This document shows, one piece after another, positions 46,349-56,370 of a DNA stretch of 64,000 nucleotides. How positions within the stretch are numbered: position 1 is the first letter of the stretch; each line of letters begins with the position of its first letter. This stretch comes from Actinomycetota bacterium (GTDB lineage: Bacteria; Actinomycetota; Actinomycetes; Mycobacteriales; Micromonosporaceae): assembly GCA_005885555.1 (NCBI GenBank), contig VAWN01000032.1:1-64000 (forward strand), in the 5' to 3' direction. Under the pieces are notes generated by a model, which did not search any database, had not been told where the DNA came from, and was given only the letters and a program-made list of their open reading frames with translations. The position numbers were made by a program, and so were the translations under genes.

Positions 46349-47026
46349 GTGAGTCGGCTGTGGAGCCGGTTCGGTATGCGGTCGCTGGCCATCGGCCTGC
46401 TCATCGTGAGCCTGGCGGGCGGCTACTGGCTGGGTACCGACCGCCAATCCCAGCGACAGAACGCTGTGCTGGAAAACGCGCAGCGTGACGATCGCAATGA
46501 TCTCTACCAACAGAAGCTCGACGTGGCCGCCCACTGGCGCTCCACCGCGGCGCAGAACGCTGCCCAGGCCGCGGCGGCGGCGCAGGCCGCCGCCGCGGCG
46601 CAGGCCGCCGCCGCGGCCGCCAAGGCCGCCGACGACGCGGCGCGCAAGCAGCAGGCGGCCAGCCGTGGCGGCTCCCGGCCGCCCGCGACGCCGGGGGTAC
46701 CCGTGCCGTCGTCCTGCGCGCAGTTCACCGGCAACCAGGGCATCGCGTGCGCGATCCTGCACGAGTTCGGTTTCGGCATCGATCAGATGAGCTGCCTGGT
46801 TCCCATGTGGAACAAGGAGAGCCACTGGAACGAACGGGACAAGAACCCGAGTTCCGGCGCGTACGGCATCCCGCAGGCGCTGCCCGCCACGAAGATGGCC
46901 AAGTACGGCGCGGACTACCTGACCAACCCGGTACCGCAGATCCGCTGGGGACTGTCGTACATCCAGGGGCGGTACGACACGCCGTGCAAGGCGTGGTCGT
47001 TCTGGCAGGCGCACGGCTGGTACTGA
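46349..47026 (+). CDS. Secreted lytic transglycosylase-like protein
   Basis: A 225-residue exported protein: signal anchor MRSLAIGLLIVSLAGGYWLG near the N-terminus, a coiled coil with a long Ala/Gln run (~65-110), then an SLT-like domain of ~85 residues (NKESHWNERDKNPSSGAYGIPQALP, NPVPQIRWGLSYIQGRYDTPCKAW). The catalytic Glu is in NKESHW. It cleaves or remodels peptidoglycan. GTG 46349 is preferred over 46277 because it places the hydrophobic segment properly. Confidence 0.88.
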   Translation: MSRLWSRFGMRSLAIGLLIVSLAGGYWLGTDRQSQRQNAVLENAQRDDRNDLYQQKLDVAAHWRSTAAQNAAQAAAAAQAAAAAQAAAAAAKAADDAARKQQAASRGGSRPPATPGVPVPSSCAQFTGNQGIACAILHEFGFGIDQMSCLVPMWNKESHWNERDKNPSSGAYGIPQALPATKMAKYGADYLTNPVPQIRWGLSYIQGRYDTPCKAWSFWQAHGWY

Positions 47027-47095
47027 GCTTCGACTGGTACTGAGCTTCGTCGAAACGCCTGAAATCCTTGTGCCGCACCGGCTAGCGTCGCAGTC

Positions 47096-47827
47096 ATGCG
47101 GGTACTGGGGGGTGTCCTGGCAGGGCTCGCGCTCGCGCTGGGTACCGCTGCTCCGGCGGTTGCCGTGGTCGGCGGGCAGCCGGCCGCGAACCAGCAGTTT
47201 CCCTGGGTCGTCCGGCTCTCCGTCGGGTGTGACGGCGCGCTGGTGGCGCCGCGGGTGGTACTGACGGCCGCGCACTGTGTCGACCACGGCCCGGCGGTGA
47301 CCGTGCGGGCCGGCTCCGCCGACCTGCGTGGTGCGGTGACCGCGCGGGCCACGGCGGGCCTCACCGCCCCCGGACACCGGCCCGGCTCGGTCCGCGCCGA
47401 CTGGGCGGTGCTCCGGCTCGACCGGCGGGTCAACCTGCCGGTGCTGCGGCTGGGCGCCTCGCCGGCGGAGGACCAGGGTCCGTTCACCGTGGTCGGCTGG
47501 GGTGCCACCCGGGAGCACGGGCGCCAGCAGCGGTACCTGCGGTTCGCCGCGGTACCGGCGGTGCCCGACCAGGCCTGCGCCGCGGTGTACGCCTCCTTCG
47601 CCGCGTCCGACATGCTGTGCGCCGGCAACCTGCGCGGCGGCGGGGTGGACACCTGCGACGGTGACTCGGGCGGACCGATGCTGCGCGCCGACGGTACCGG
47701 CGGCTGGGTCGAGGCGGGCATCGTCAGCTGGGGCGTCGGCTGCGCCCGGCCCGGGTACCCCGGCGTGTACACCCGGGTGTCCAGCTTTGTCGGGCAGATT
47801 ACCGCCGCCGTGACGGCACTGGACTGA
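47096..47827 (+). CDS. Secreted trypsin-like serine protease (S1)
   Basis: A 243-residue protease with signal peptide (VLGGVLAGLALALGTAAPAVA), mature start VVGGQPAANQQFPW, and the full triad: His in LTAAHCVD, Asp in ADWAVLRLD, Ser in CDGDSGGPML. Six cysteines could form three disulfides. The Asp a few residues before GDSGG fits trypsin-like Arg/Lys preference. ATG 47096 lies 7 bases after TAGCGT (47083-47088). Confidence 0.94.
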   Translation: MRVLGGVLAGLALALGTAAPAVAVVGGQPAANQQFPWVVRLSVGCDGALVAPRVVLTAAHCVDHGPAVTVRAGSADLRGAVTARATAGLTAPGHRPGSVRADWAVLRLDRRVNLPVLRLGASPAEDQGPFTVVGWGATREHGRQQRYLRFAAVPAVPDQACAAVYASFAASDMLCAGNLRGGGVDTCDGDSGGPMLRADGTGGWVEAGIVSWGVGCARPGYPGVYTRVSSFVGQITAAVTALD

Positions 47828-47846
47828 ACCTGCTACCAATCGGGGC

Positions 47847-48488
47847 ATGGACGGCGACGTCAACCGGTTCGGCACCGTGCCCTTCTACGCCGCGCTCGGC
47901 CGGGCCTTTGTGGCCATGTGCGCGGTCATCCCCGTACTGTTCGTGATCGAGCTGATCGACATCGCCACCGGGCACTGGCTCGACCAGGCCGGCGGCATCC
48001 GGCCGCGGGAACTCGGCGGGCTCGACGGTGTCGTGTTCGCACCGCTACTGCACGCCAACTTCACCCACCTGTACGGCAACAGCGTGCCGCTGCTGGTCAC
48101 CGGTACCTTCGTGCTGGCCACCGGGGTGAAGCGGTTCCTGCTGGTGACCGCGACGATCGTGCTGTTCAGCGGCCTGGGCGACTGGCTGGTCGGCCCGGCG
48201 AACACGGTCGCCATCGGGGCCAGCGGCGTGGTCTTCGGGTACCTTGGCTTCCTGCTCGTGCGCGGCATCGTCGAGCGCAACTGGTGGAGCATCGCGGTCA
48301 GCGTGCTGATCGGCATCCTGTTCGGCTGGACGCTGGGCGGCATCCTGCCCACCGACCAGCGGATCTCCTGGCAGGCGCACCTTTTCGGGCTGATCGGCGG
48401 GGTTGTCGCGGCGATCCTGTTCCGGCGCAAGCGCGAGGAGACGCCGATCGACCCGCTCGGAAGTACCGTAATCCTTCCGCCGCAGTGA
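47847..48488 (+). CDS. Rhomboid family intramembrane serine protease
   Basis: A 213-residue six-helix membrane protein with rhomboid motifs: HANFTHLYGNSVPLLVTG (loop 1/helix 2), the catalytic Ser in AIGASGVVFGYLGFLL and the catalytic His in SWQAHLFGLIGGVVAAI. It starts 19 bases after the trypsin-like gene; a shared operon is likely. The substrate is unknown. Confidence 0.92.
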   Translation: MDGDVNRFGTVPFYAALGRAFVAMCAVIPVLFVIELIDIATGHWLDQAGGIRPRELGGLDGVVFAPLLHANFTHLYGNSVPLLVTGTFVLATGVKRFLLVTATIVLFSGLGDWLVGPANTVAIGASGVVFGYLGFLLVRGIVERNWWSIAVSVLIGILFGWTLGGILPTDQRISWQAHLFGLIGGVVAAILFRRKREETPIDPLGSTVILPPQ

Positions 48489-48508
48489 CCGTACGTATAA
48501 GTGGGACG

Positions 48509-48540
48509 CGGTTGCCGGCCCGCAACCGGCGCCGTACTGT
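48509..48540 (+). promoter_or_regulatory. Promoter of the reductase gene with overlapping inverted repeat
   Basis: TACTGT (48535-48540) is the likely -10, with a leader and GGGAGG site before ATG 48573. A perfect inverted repeat CGGTTGC-N6-GCAACCG (48509-48528) covers the -35 position; it may be an operator or the end of the rhomboid transcript. Confidence 0.45.
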
Positions 48541-48572
48541 TCGGACAGTCTCCAGCGGGAGGTGACCGCTTC

Positions 48573-49541
48573 ATGGACCAGGTCGATGTCGCGATAGTTG
48601 GGGCCGGACCGACCGGCCTTTTCGCTGCGTACTACGCCGGGTTCCGGGGACTGTCCACCGTGGTGATCGACGCGCTGCCGGAGCCCGGCGGCCAGGTCTC
48701 CGCCATGTACCCGGAGAAGCTCATCTACGACGTCGCCGGCTTCCCGGTGATCCGTGGCCGCGACCTCGTGGCCAACCTGGTCGAGCAGGCGTCCACGTAC
48801 CACCCGCGGTACCTGCTCGGCGTGCAGGCCGGCCCACTGTCCTATGTGGACGGTAAGCCGGCGGTGGCGCTGTCCGACGGTACGAGTGTCCACTGTGGAG
48901 CGGTCATCGTCACCGGCGGCCTGGGCAGCTTCACCGCCCGCCGGCTACCGGCCGCCGACAGCTTCCCCGGTGCCGGCGTCGTCTACTTCGTCCCACGCCT
49001 GGACGACCTCGCGGGACACAACGTCATCGTGGTCGGCGGCGGTGACTCCGCCTTCGACTGGGCGCTGTCCCTGCAGCCGGTGGCGAAGTCGGTGACGCTG
49101 GTGCACCGGCGCGACAAGTTCCGCGCGCACGCGGGTACCATCGCGCGGGTCCGCGAGCTGCCGGTGGACATCCTGGTCAACACGGAGGTCAACCGGATCC
49201 TCGGCGACGAGGTGGTGACCGGGGTCGAGGTCCAGGAGCGCGGCGAGGAGCCGCGCGAGCTGCCGGCCGACACCGTGGTCGCCGCGCTCGGGTTCACCGC
49301 CGACCTCGGGCCGCTCGCCGAATGGGGCCTGGGGCTGGAGCGCCGGCACATCCTCGTGGACACCCACATGGCGACCAACCGGTCGCGGGTGTTCGCGGCC
49401 GGCGACATCACCGAGTACCCGGGCAAGGTACGGCTGATCGCGGTCGGCTTCGGCGAGGCGGCCACCGCGGTCAACAACGCGGCCATCGTCATCGACCCGT
49501 CGGCGCACCTGTTCCCGGGGCACTCCTCGGACGGAACCTGA
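48573..49541 (+). CDS. Ferredoxin--NADP+ reductase, thioredoxin-reductase-like type
   Basis: A 322-residue FAD/NAD(P)H protein: VDVAIVGAGPTGLFAAYYAG, GGQVSAMYPEKLIYDVAGFPV, second dinucleotide motif VVGGGDSAFDWALSL and VFAAGDITEYPGKVRLIAVGFGEAA. It lacks the CxxC of thioredoxin reductase, which marks the YumC-type ferredoxin (flavodoxin)-NADP reductases. ATG 48573 follows GGGAGG by 10 bases. Confidence 0.9.
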   Translation: MDQVDVAIVGAGPTGLFAAYYAGFRGLSTVVIDALPEPGGQVSAMYPEKLIYDVAGFPVIRGRDLVANLVEQASTYHPRYLLGVQAGPLSYVDGKPAVALSDGTSVHCGAVIVTGGLGSFTARRLPAADSFPGAGVVYFVPRLDDLAGHNVIVVGGGDSAFDWALSLQPVAKSVTLVHRRDKFRAHAGTIARVRELPVDILVNTEVNRILGDEVVTGVEVQERGEEPRELPADTVVAALGFTADLGPLAEWGLGLERRHILVDTHMATNRSRVFAAGDITEYPGKVRLIAVGFGEAATAVNNAAIVIDPSAHLFPGHSSDGT

Positions 49542-49567
49542 CCGGGCGCAGCCGCACGGCGGCGGCC

Positions 49568-50587
49568 CTACTCGCCGATCGGGCGGCCGTCGAAGTCGAC
49601 GACGGAGTACCGGGACAGCTTCTCCAGCCGGTGGTACGAGTCGATGATGCGGATCGTGCCGCTCTTCGACCGCATGACGATCGACTGCGTGTACGCCCCG
49701 CCGGACCGGTACCGCACGCCGCGCAGCAGGTCACCCGAGGTGATCCCGGTCGCCACGAAGAAGCAGTTGGCGCCGGAGACGAGCTCGTCGGTGTGCAGTA
49801 CCCGGTCGAGGTCGTGCCCGGCCGCCAGCGCCTTCTCCCGCTCGGCGGCGTCACGCGGCCACAGCTTCGCCTGGATGGCGCCGCCCAGGCACTTGAGCGC
49901 GGTGGCGGTCACGATGCCCTCCGGGGTGCCGCCGATGCCCATCAGCACATCGGTGCCGGTGCCCTCCCGGGCGGCCGTGATCGCCCCGGCGATGTCGCCG
50001 TCGGAGATGAACCGGATCCGCGCGCCCGCGTCGCGTACCTCGCGGATCAGCTCCTCGTGCCGCGGCCGGTCGAGGATGCAGACCGTGACGTCGGAGATGC
50101 TGGAATGCTTGACCTTCGCGATGCGCCGCAGGTTCTCGGTGACCCCCGCGTCGATCTCGATGACGTCGGCGCACTCCGGGCCGACGGCCAGCTTCTGCAT
50201 GTAGAACACCGCGCTCGGGTCGAACATCGCGCCCCGCTCGGCGACCGCGAGCACCGCCAGCGCATCCGGCATGCCCTTGCTCATCAACGTCGTGCCGTCG
50301 ATCGGGTCGACCGCCACGTCGACCTCGGCGCCGGTGCCGTCGCCGACGTGCTCGCCGTTGTACAGCATCGGGGCGTTGTCCTTCTCGCCCTCGCCGATCA
50401 CCACGACACCACGCATCGAGATCGAGTTGATCAGCTTGCGCATCGCGTCGACGGCCGCGCCGTCGCCGCCTTCCTTGTCGCCGCGGCCGACCCAACGCCC
50501 AGCCGCCAGCGCCGCCGCCTCGGTCACCCGGACAAGCTCCAGGGCGAGGTTGCGGTCCAGATCTTCCCGCATGCGTTCGGTCTGCAT
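49568..50587 (-). CDS. glpX: Fructose-1,6-bisphosphatase class II
   Basis: Dephosphorylates fructose 1,6-bisphosphate in gluconeogenesis. The 339 residues show [15 protein letters not shown], the metal site [15 protein letters not shown], and [10 protein letters not shown] and [23 protein letters not shown] 50587 is chosen over the open frame to 50653: CAGGAT (minus strand, 50594-50599) ends 6 bases before it, close to the leaderless pattern. Supports gluconeogenesis with pckG. Convergent with the reductase gene. Confidence 0.95.
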   Translation of the reverse strand: MQTERMREDLDRNLALELVRVTEAAALAAGRWVGRGDKEGGDGAAVDAMRKLINSISMRGVVVIGEGEKDNAPMLYNGEHVGDGTGAEVDVAVDPIDGTTLMSKGMPDALAVLAVAERGAMFDPSAVFYMQKLAVGPECADVIEIDAGVTENLRRIAKVKHSSISDVTVCILDRPRHEELIREVRDAGARIRFISDGDIAGAITAAREGTGTDVLMGIGGTPEGIVTATALKCLGGAIQAKLWPRDAAEREKALAAGHDLDRVLHTDELVSGANCFFVATGITSGDLLRGVRYRSGGAYTQSIVMRSKSGTIRIIDSYHRLEKLSRYSVVDFDGRPIGE

Positions 50588-50676
50588 GGGCTGATCCTGG
50601 CATGAACTCGGGGCGGGCGCCCGAAGATGATCAGGCTTGTTCACCGGTTGCACGCGGCGTGCGGGAGGATGGTGGC

Positions 50677-51204
50677 GTGTCTGACGCCACGCCCACCCAG
50701 GCCCGCTCCGGTCGCTCGCCGCGCGACATCGCGCTGTCGTTGCTGGTTCTGTTGGTACCCGTCGTGCTGCTGCTGGGCATCTACCGGCTGGTGTTCTCCG
50801 GAGACGCCCCGATCGCGGCCGCGAACGAGGCGGACACCTGGGCCACCGCCCGGCACGACGCGCCGTACCCGGTCCTCGAACCGGTCGGGTTGCCGGCGAC
50901 GTGGACGGCGCTCAGCGCCAGCTACGGCGCCGGTACCCTGCGGGTGGGGTACGTCACCGCGGCCGGGTCGGGCATCCAGCTCGTGGAGAGTGCCACCGCG
51001 GCGAACCAGCTGCTGCCGGCCGAACTGGGTACCGACGCCCGGCCGGGTGACCTGGTGACGATCGGCACCCGGCAGTGGCGCGCGTACCCGGTGGCCCGCA
51101 CCGACAACCGGGCACTGGTCCTGGTCGACAGTGGACGGACGACGATCGTCGTCGGCAGCGCACCGCAGGCCGATCTGCGTGGCTTCGCCGCGACGCTACG
51201 TTGA
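50677..51204 (+). CDS. DUF4245 membrane-anchored protein
   Basis: A 175-residue protein with an N-terminal membrane helix ([24 protein letters not shown]) and an outer DUF4245 domain ([39 protein letters not shown]). Common beside glpX in actinomycetes. GTG 50677 follows GGGAGG by 8 bases. The function is unknown. Confidence 0.88.
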   Translation: MSDATPTQARSGRSPRDIALSLLVLLVPVVLLLGIYRLVFSGDAPIAAANEADTWATARHDAPYPVLEPVGLPATWTALSASYGAGTLRVGYVTAAGSGIQLVESATAANQLLPAELGTDARPGDLVTIGTRQWRAYPVARTDNRALVLVDSGRTTIVVGSAPQADLRGFAATLR

Positions 51205-51310
51205 CGGGGCAATAATCACGTACCCGCCTCGGTACCCTCTCCACCCGGAAGCCGGTGATCCGCGTGCACGGGGTGCGCGGATCCGGCCCCCGGACAGGAG
51301 GACCCCCCTC

Positions 51311-52096
51311 GTGAAAATCCGTCGCGCCGGCCTGGCAGGCCTGGCGCTGCTCGCCTGCGCATCGCTCGCCGTCGCCGGCTGTGGCACGAACAGCACCGGT
51401 ACCGGCGCCCGGGCCGCGGACGCCTCGCCCACCCTGGCCGCGCCGCGGGACGCGGTGCTGGCGTCGGCCCAGGTGCTCACGCAGACGACCTACAAGTACA
51501 CGCTGTCCTCGGACGGCCTTTCCGGCACCGGCGCCGCCGACCCGGCCGCGAAGAAGACCTCGATGTCGGTCAGCGGCGACCAGGGCAGCGCGCACATCAA
51601 GATGGACATCATCCTCATCGGCACCAACCTGTGGCTGAAGATGGACCTCGGCGCGGCGAACAAGGCCGCCGGTATCCCGACCAGGTTCATGCACATCGAC
51701 CAGGCCAAGCTGAAGGACAAGTCGAAGTTCGGGTTCAGCACCGACGACTCCGACCCGGCGGAGAGCCTGAAGCTGCTCAAGGGCCTCGTCGAGGTACAGC
51801 GGGTGGACGCGACGCACTACACGGCCACCGTCGACCTGACCCAGGTGACCGCGTCGTCGGTGGACGCGAGCATGCTGGACAAGCTCGGCGACAAGGCCAA
51901 GGCGGTACCGGCGACGATCACGCTGGACGACAAGGGCCGGCTGGCCGCGCTCACCATCGACCTGTCGGCCGTTGATCCGACGGCCACCATCAAGGTCACG
52001 TACAGCGACTTCGGCGCCCCGGTCACCATCGACCCGCCGGCGAAGTCCGACGTCGTCGAGGCGCCCAAGAACGTCTACGACATGTTCAACAACTGA
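51311..52096 (+). CDS. LppX/LprG-family lipoprotein
   Basis: A 261-residue lipoprotein with a signal peptide ending LAVAGC (lipobox) and the LppX_LprAFG fold pattern: AQVLTQTTYKYTLSSDGLSG, IILIGTNLWLKMDLG, VQRVDATHYTATVDLTQV. Family members bind or carry (glyco)lipids to the outer envelope. GTG 51311 follows GGAGG. The 106-base gap upstream holds a probable promoter I could not place. Confidence 0.87.
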   Translation: MKIRRAGLAGLALLACASLAVAGCGTNSTGTGARAADASPTLAAPRDAVLASAQVLTQTTYKYTLSSDGLSGTGAADPAAKKTSMSVSGDQGSAHIKMDIILIGTNLWLKMDLGAANKAAGIPTRFMHIDQAKLKDKSKFGFSTDDSDPAESLKLLKGLVEVQRVDATHYTATVDLTQVTASSVDASMLDKLGDKAKAVPATITLDDKGRLAALTIDLSAVDPTATIKVTYSDFGAPVTIDPPAKSDVVEAPKNVYDMFNN

Positions 52097-52109
52097 TCGG
52101 TACCGCCGC

Positions 52110-52319
52110 TCAGCCCGGCTCGGCGGCCCGCTCCCGGCGGGCGGCGTCGAGCCGGGCCCGGGCGCCGTCCAGCCAGCGTTGGCAGATCGCGGCCAGCTCC
52201 TCGCCGCGCTCCCACAGCGCCAGCGACTCCTCCAGGGTGGTACCCCCGGCTTCGAGCTTCTCCACCACGGCGGCCAGCTCGCCGCGGGCGGCCTCGTAGC
52301 TGATGTCCTGATCGGTCAT
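52110..52319 (-). CDS. xseB: Exodeoxyribonuclease VII small subunit
   Basis: A 69-residue Xse[36 protein letters not shown] is the family core (described by its ends; residues 6-40). It forms the helical arm of exonuclease VII that degrades single-stranded DNA. ATG 52319 overlaps the xseA stop by 4 bases, so they are coupled. Confidence 0.93.
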   Translation of the reverse strand: MTDQDISYEAARGELAAVVEKLEAGGTTLEESLALWERGEELAAICQRWLDGARARLDAARRERAAEPG

Positions 52320-53539
52320 GATGCCGTCACAGTAGCCGGCACCTCGCCGCCGGCGAGCCGCAGCCGCAGCGCGTCGCCGGGTGCGACCTGAGCCGGTTCG
52401 CGGACCACGGTGCCGTCCGGCCGCTGCACGATCGCATAGCCCCGCTGCAGCGTCGCGGCCGGCGACAGCGCCCGCAGCCGGGCCAGGGTATGACCCAGTT
52501 CGTCGGTACCGGCACTGAGCCGGTGCGCGAGGCAGCGCCCGGCCCGGTCACGCAGCGCGGTCAGGTCGGCCAGCCGCCCGTCGACCATCAGCTCGGGCCG
52601 CGCCAGTACCGGCCGGCTGCGCAACAGGTCGAGCCGGTGCTGCTCACGGTCGAGCAGGCCGGTCATGGCCCGGTTCAGCCGGGCGCGCGCCTGGCCGATC
52701 CGCTGCCACTCCTCGGCGAGATCCGGTACCACGCGCTTGGCGGCGTCGGTCGGGGTGGAGGCGCGCAGGTCGGCGACGAAATCGACCAGCGGAGTGTCGG
52801 TCTCGTGGCCGATCGCGCTGATGATCGGGGTGCGGCAGGCGGACACCGCCCGGCACAGCGCCTCGTCGGAGAACGGCAGCAGGTCCTCGACGCTGCCACC
52901 ACCCCGGGCCAGGATGATCACGTCGACGTCGGGATCCTTGTCCAGCACCGCGAGCGCGTCGATCATCTGCGGTACCGCGGCCGGTCCCTGTACCGCGACG
53001 TTGACCACCCGGAACTCCACCGCCGGCCAGCGGCGCCGCGCATTGGTAAGCACGTCCCGCTCGGCCGCGCTGGCCCGGCCGGTGACCAGGCCGATGCGGT
53101 GCGGCAGGAACGGCGGGCGGCGCTTGAGGCGCGGGTCGAACAGCCCTTCGGCGGCGAGCAGCCGCTTCAGCCGTTCGATGCGGGCGAGCAGCTCACCGAG
53201 GCCGACCTGGCGGATCTCGTCCGCGCGCAGCGACAAGGTACCCCGGGCCGGGTAGAACTCCGGCTTGGCGTGTAGCACCACGCGGGCGCCCTCGGCGAGG
53301 TTGGGCGCTCCGGCGTCGAGCACGTCGCGGTGCGCGGTGACGGTCAGGCTCAGATCCGCCGACGGGTCGCGCAGTGTGAGAAAGACCACCTGGGTACCCG
53401 GACGCCGGCTGATCTGCGCCAGCTGCCCGTCGATCCAGACCCAGCCGAGCTTGCCGACCCAGGCGCCGATCTTCTGGCTGACCACGCGTACCGGCCACGG
53501 CCGCTCCGGAGTCGATTTGTCCTTCTCAGGCTCACTCAC
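52316..53539 (-). CDS. xseA: Exodeoxyribonuclease VII large subunit
   Basis: A 407-residue XseA: an N-terminal OB-fold ([20 protein letters not shown]) followed by the catalytic region [39 protein letters not shown] and [20 protein letters not shown] 53539 is chosen because TACGCT (minus strand, 53546-53551) ends 6 bases before it; the frame is open to 53587 but that part overlaps ispH. Leaderless and divergent from ispH. Confidence 0.94.
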   Translation of the reverse strand: MSEPEKDKSTPERPWPVRVVSQKIGAWVGKLGWVWIDGQLAQISRRPGTQVVFLTLRDPSADLSLTVTAHRDVLDAGAPNLAEGARVVLHAKPEFYPARGTLSLRADEIRQVGLGELLARIERLKRLLAAEGLFDPRLKRRPPFLPHRIGLVTGRASAAERDVLTNARRRWPAVEFRVVNVAVQGPAAVPQMIDALAVLDKDPDVDVIILARGGGSVEDLLPFSDEALCRAVSACRTPIISAIGHETDTPLVDFVADLRASTPTDAAKRVVPDLAEEWQRIGQARARLNRAMTGLLDREQHRLDLLRSRPVLARPELMVDGRLADLTALRDRAGRCLAHRLSAGTDELGHTLARLRALSPAATLQRGYAIVQRPDGTVVREPAQVAPGDALRLRLAGGEVPATVTAS

Positions 53540-53545
53540 GCGCAC

Positions 53546-53555
53546 AGCGTAGTGT
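53546..53555. promoter_or_regulatory. Shared, symmetrical -10 element for xseA and ispH
   Basis: AGCGTAGTGT holds TAGTGT on the plus strand (53550-53555, 6 bases before the ispH GTG) and TACGCT on the minus strand (53546-53551, 6 bases before the xseA GTG), sharing the central TA. Only 22 bases separate the two start codons. Same architecture as 5494-5503. Confidence 0.72.
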
Positions 53556-53561
53556 TGGCTG

Positions 53562-54524
53562 GTGACCAAGCGCGTATTGCTCGCCAAGCCACGCGGCTAC
53601 TGTGCCGGCGTCGACCGGGCGGTGCAGACCGTCGAGGAGGCGCTCAAGCTGTACGGGCGGCCGATCTACGTGCGCAAGCAGATCGTGCACAACAAGCACG
53701 TGGTGGCCACGCTGGAGGCCAAGGGCGCGATCTTCGTCGAGGAGAACGAGGAGGTGCCCGAGGGCGCGACGGTCATCTTCTCCGCCCACGGGGTCGCCCC
53801 GGAGGTCTACGAGCAGGCGCGCACCCGCAACCTGAAGGCGATCGACGCCACCTGCCCGCTGGTGACCAAGGTGCACCAGGAGGCGCGCCGGTACGCGGCG
53901 GAGGACTACGACATCCTGCTCATCGGACACGAGGGTCACGAAGAGGTCATCGGTACCGCCGGTGAGGCGCCCGCCCACGTGCAGCTCGTCGACGGGCCGG
54001 ACGGGGCGGACGCGGTGACGGTTCGGGACCCGGCCAAGGTCGTCTGGCTGTCCCAGACGACGCTGTCGGTCGACGAGACCATGGAGACGGTGAACCGGCT
54101 CCGGCAGCGGCTGCCGCTGCTGCAGTCGCCGCCCAGCGACGACATCTGCTATGCGACGCAGAACCGGCAGCACGTGGTGAAGTCGATCGCGCCGTCCTGT
54201 GACGTGGTGCTTGTCGTGGGGTCGGTGAACTCGTCGAATTCGGTGCGGTTGCGGGAGGTTGCGCTCGATGCCGGGGCTCGGGCGGCGTACCTGGTCGACT
54301 ACGCGGCGGAGATCGATCCCTCGTGGCTGTCCGGCGCTGAGACCGTGGGTCTAACCTCGGGGGCCAGCGTGCCGGAGGATCTCGTGTCGGAGGTCCTCTC
54401 CGTGCTCTCCGGACTCGGCTTCACCTCCGTGGAAGAGGTTGTCACCGCGGATGAGCGGTTGACGTTTTCGTTGCCGCAGGAGTTGAAGAAGGACATGCGT
54501 GAGGCCGCGTCTCGTCGTCGGTGA
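53562..54524 (+). CDS. ispH: 4-hydroxy-3-methylbut-2-enyl diphosphate reductase
   Basis: Last enzyme of the MEP isoprenoid pathway; an iron-sulfur protein. 320 residues with the three cluster cysteines: [24 protein letters not shown], and [12 protein letters not shown]; plus SANSSNS-like [12 protein letters not shown]. It feeds precursors to the uppS-like enzyme. From ~54220 on, codon usage becomes less biased (more GTT, TCG, GCT), as in the neighbouring rmuC 3' part. Its end overlaps the broken rmuC by 83 bases. Confidence 0.95.
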   Translation: MTKRVLLAKPRGYCAGVDRAVQTVEEALKLYGRPIYVRKQIVHNKHVVATLEAKGAIFVEENEEVPEGATVIFSAHGVAPEVYEQARTRNLKAIDATCPLVTKVHQEARRYAAEDYDILLIGHEGHEEVIGTAGEAPAHVQLVDGPDGADAVTVRDPAKVVWLSQTTLSVDETMETVNRLRQRLPLLQSPPSDDICYATQNRQHVVKSIAPSCDVVLVVGSVNSSNSVRLREVALDAGARAAYLVDYAAEIDPSWLSGAETVGLTSGASVPEDLVSEVLSVLSGLGFTSVEEVVTADERLTFSLPQELKKDMREAASRRR

Positions 54525-55613
54525 GCTCCGGGGACTGGAGCTGTCGCGGGGTGAGCTCGATCTGGTCCGGGGCTTCCAGTTGTTCGTCGGAGATGCCTAG
54601 TTCGGCGAATTTCCTGGCGCTCACCAGTACGCGTGCCTCCAGCGAGCCGACCAGCTTGTTGTATGTGCTTACCGCGGTGCCCAGCGATGCACCGAGCTTT
54701 GTCAGGTGGGCTGCCATCGTCGAGAGCCTCGTGTACAGCTCTCGGCCCAACCGATGAACCTGAACGGCGTTGGCTGTCAATGCTTCCTGGCGCCAGGTGT
54801 AGGCGACTGTGCGGAGTAGCACTATCAGGGTGGCGGGGGTGGCTAGGACGATGTTTCGGGTGAAGGCGTGTTCGAGGAGGGTGGGGTCGCGTTGGAGGGC
54901 GGCGTCGAGGAAAGGGTCGGCGGGGACGAACAGGACGACGAATTCCGGGGTGCAGTCGAAGGCCGACCAGTAGGACCTGGCGGACAGCTGGTCGACGTGG
55001 GCGCGCAGGTGTTTGGCGTGTTGGTCGAGGTGGATGTCGCGGTGAGGTATGCCTCCAGCGGTGCCTTCGCGTCGACGACCACCTGGCGGCCGCCGGCCAG
55101 CCGGACGACGAGGTCGGGCCGACGGGTACCGTCGTCGGCCGCGACGGTGACCTGCTCGTCGAAGTCGCAATGGGCGAGCATGCCGGCCGCCTCGACGATG
55201 CGGCGTAGCTGCTGCTCGCCCCACCGTCCCCGTACCGTCGGCGCGCGCAGCGCCGCCACCAGCTGCGCGGTCGACGCGGACACCGCCGCGGACAGCGTCT
55301 GCATCTGCCGCACCTCGGTGCGCAGTTCGGCGTATGCGTCGACCCGGTCGTTCTCCACCTCCACCACCCGGCGCTCGTACCGGTGGATCGCCTCCCGTAG
55401 CGGCGTGAGCAGCTGGGTCAGGCTGCTCTGCTGGTCGCGTACCGCCTCGTGGGACAGCGCCCGCAACGCCTGCTCCAGGCGCACCTCGCCGTCGCGGGTC
55501 GCGCGCAGGGTGGCGTCGAGGCGGGCGACCTCGGCCGCCGAGCGGGCGCGGGCGGCGAGCCAGCCGAGCGCGGCACCGACGATCAGTCCGACGATTACGA
55601 GAAGCAGAGGCAC
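54442..55613 (-). pseudogene. rmuC: DNA recombination protein RmuC, frameshifted
   Basis: The N-terminal part (55613 to ~55050) encodes a membrane anchor (LLLVIVGLIVGAALGWLA), coiled coil, and the start of the RmuC nuclease domain (VVVDAKAPLEAYLTA). The rest (~55040 to 54442) is in another frame (HLDQHAKHLRAHVDQLSARSYW, FVVLFVPADPFLDAALQRDP, LGISDEQLEAP). The break is near 55030-55050 and some residues are missing between the parts, so it is an indel, maybe with a small deletion. GTG 55613 follows CATGCT by 6 bases. Pseudogene or assembly error. Confidence 0.8.
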
Positions 55614-55668
55614 CGCACCAGCATGGTCGACGGGTACGACAAGAACCCGTGCAGGTACCGTTATTCGC

Positions 55669-56370
55669 ATGTGGTGGCGGCGACGCAGAGAACAGGAAAT
55701 GGCCGACGCGCGCGAGGAGGCGCTGCGCTGGTATGAGCGGCTCGGCGGCCAGATCATGAACCTGCCGGCCGGCGACGATCCCGCGACGAAGCAGGCGCTG
55801 GTGGACGCGGGGGAGCGGTACAACGCGGCGGGTTCGCAGCTGGAGCGGGCGACCAGTGCCAAGCAGTACGACCTGGCGCGGGAGACGGCCCTGGAAGGGC
55901 TGTACTTCGTGCGCGCCGCGCGGACCGCGCAGGGCCTCGATCCCGGTCCGGAGCTGCCGGCCCTGGCGGCGGCCCGTCAGGCCGGCGCGATCCGGGAGGA
56001 CCGGGCGGTCGAGGTGGACGGCCACGAGTACCGTGCCTCGCCCCGGTACGGCCAGGGCACGCCGTACTACTACCCGGGCGGAATCCTGCGCGGCCGGCGG
56101 GTACCGGGCGGGTACTACTCCGAGCCGGTCTGGAAGACCGCCCTCGCCGCCGGCGCCGGTACCGTCGGCGGCCTGCTGCTGTTCGACGCGCTGTTCTCGC
56201 CCGGGTTCGGCTTCGGCGGCGGCGGCTTCGAAGGCGGGTACGACCAGGGGTTCGAGGCCGGGTACGACGACGCCATGGACGACCACGGCGACTTCGACGG
56301 TGGTGACTTCGACGGCGGCGGCGGCGACTTCGGTGGTGACTTTGGTGGTGACTTCGGCGGCGACTGGTAG
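55669..56370 (+). CDS. Unknown protein with Gly/Asp-rich tail
   Basis: A 233-residue protein: helical N-terminal half (ADAREEALRWYERLGGQIMNL, RATSAKQYDLARETALEGLYFV), a middle YYPGGILRGRRVPGGYYSE segment, a hydrophobic TALAAGAGTVGGLLLFDALF, and a tail of GGDFGGDFGG repeats. ATG 55669 lies 7 bases after TACCGT (55656-55661), so it is leaderless. Its last codons form the left arm of the terminator. No function known. Confidence 0.8.
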   Translation: MWWRRRREQEMADAREEALRWYERLGGQIMNLPAGDDPATKQALVDAGERYNAAGSQLERATSAKQYDLARETALEGLYFVRAARTAQGLDPGPELPALAAARQAGAIREDRAVEVDGHEYRASPRYGQGTPYYYPGGILRGRRVPGGYYSEPVWKTALAAGAGTVGGLLLFDALFSPGFGFGGGGFEGGYDQGFEAGYDDAMDDHGDFDGGDFDGGGGDFGGDFGGDFGGDW

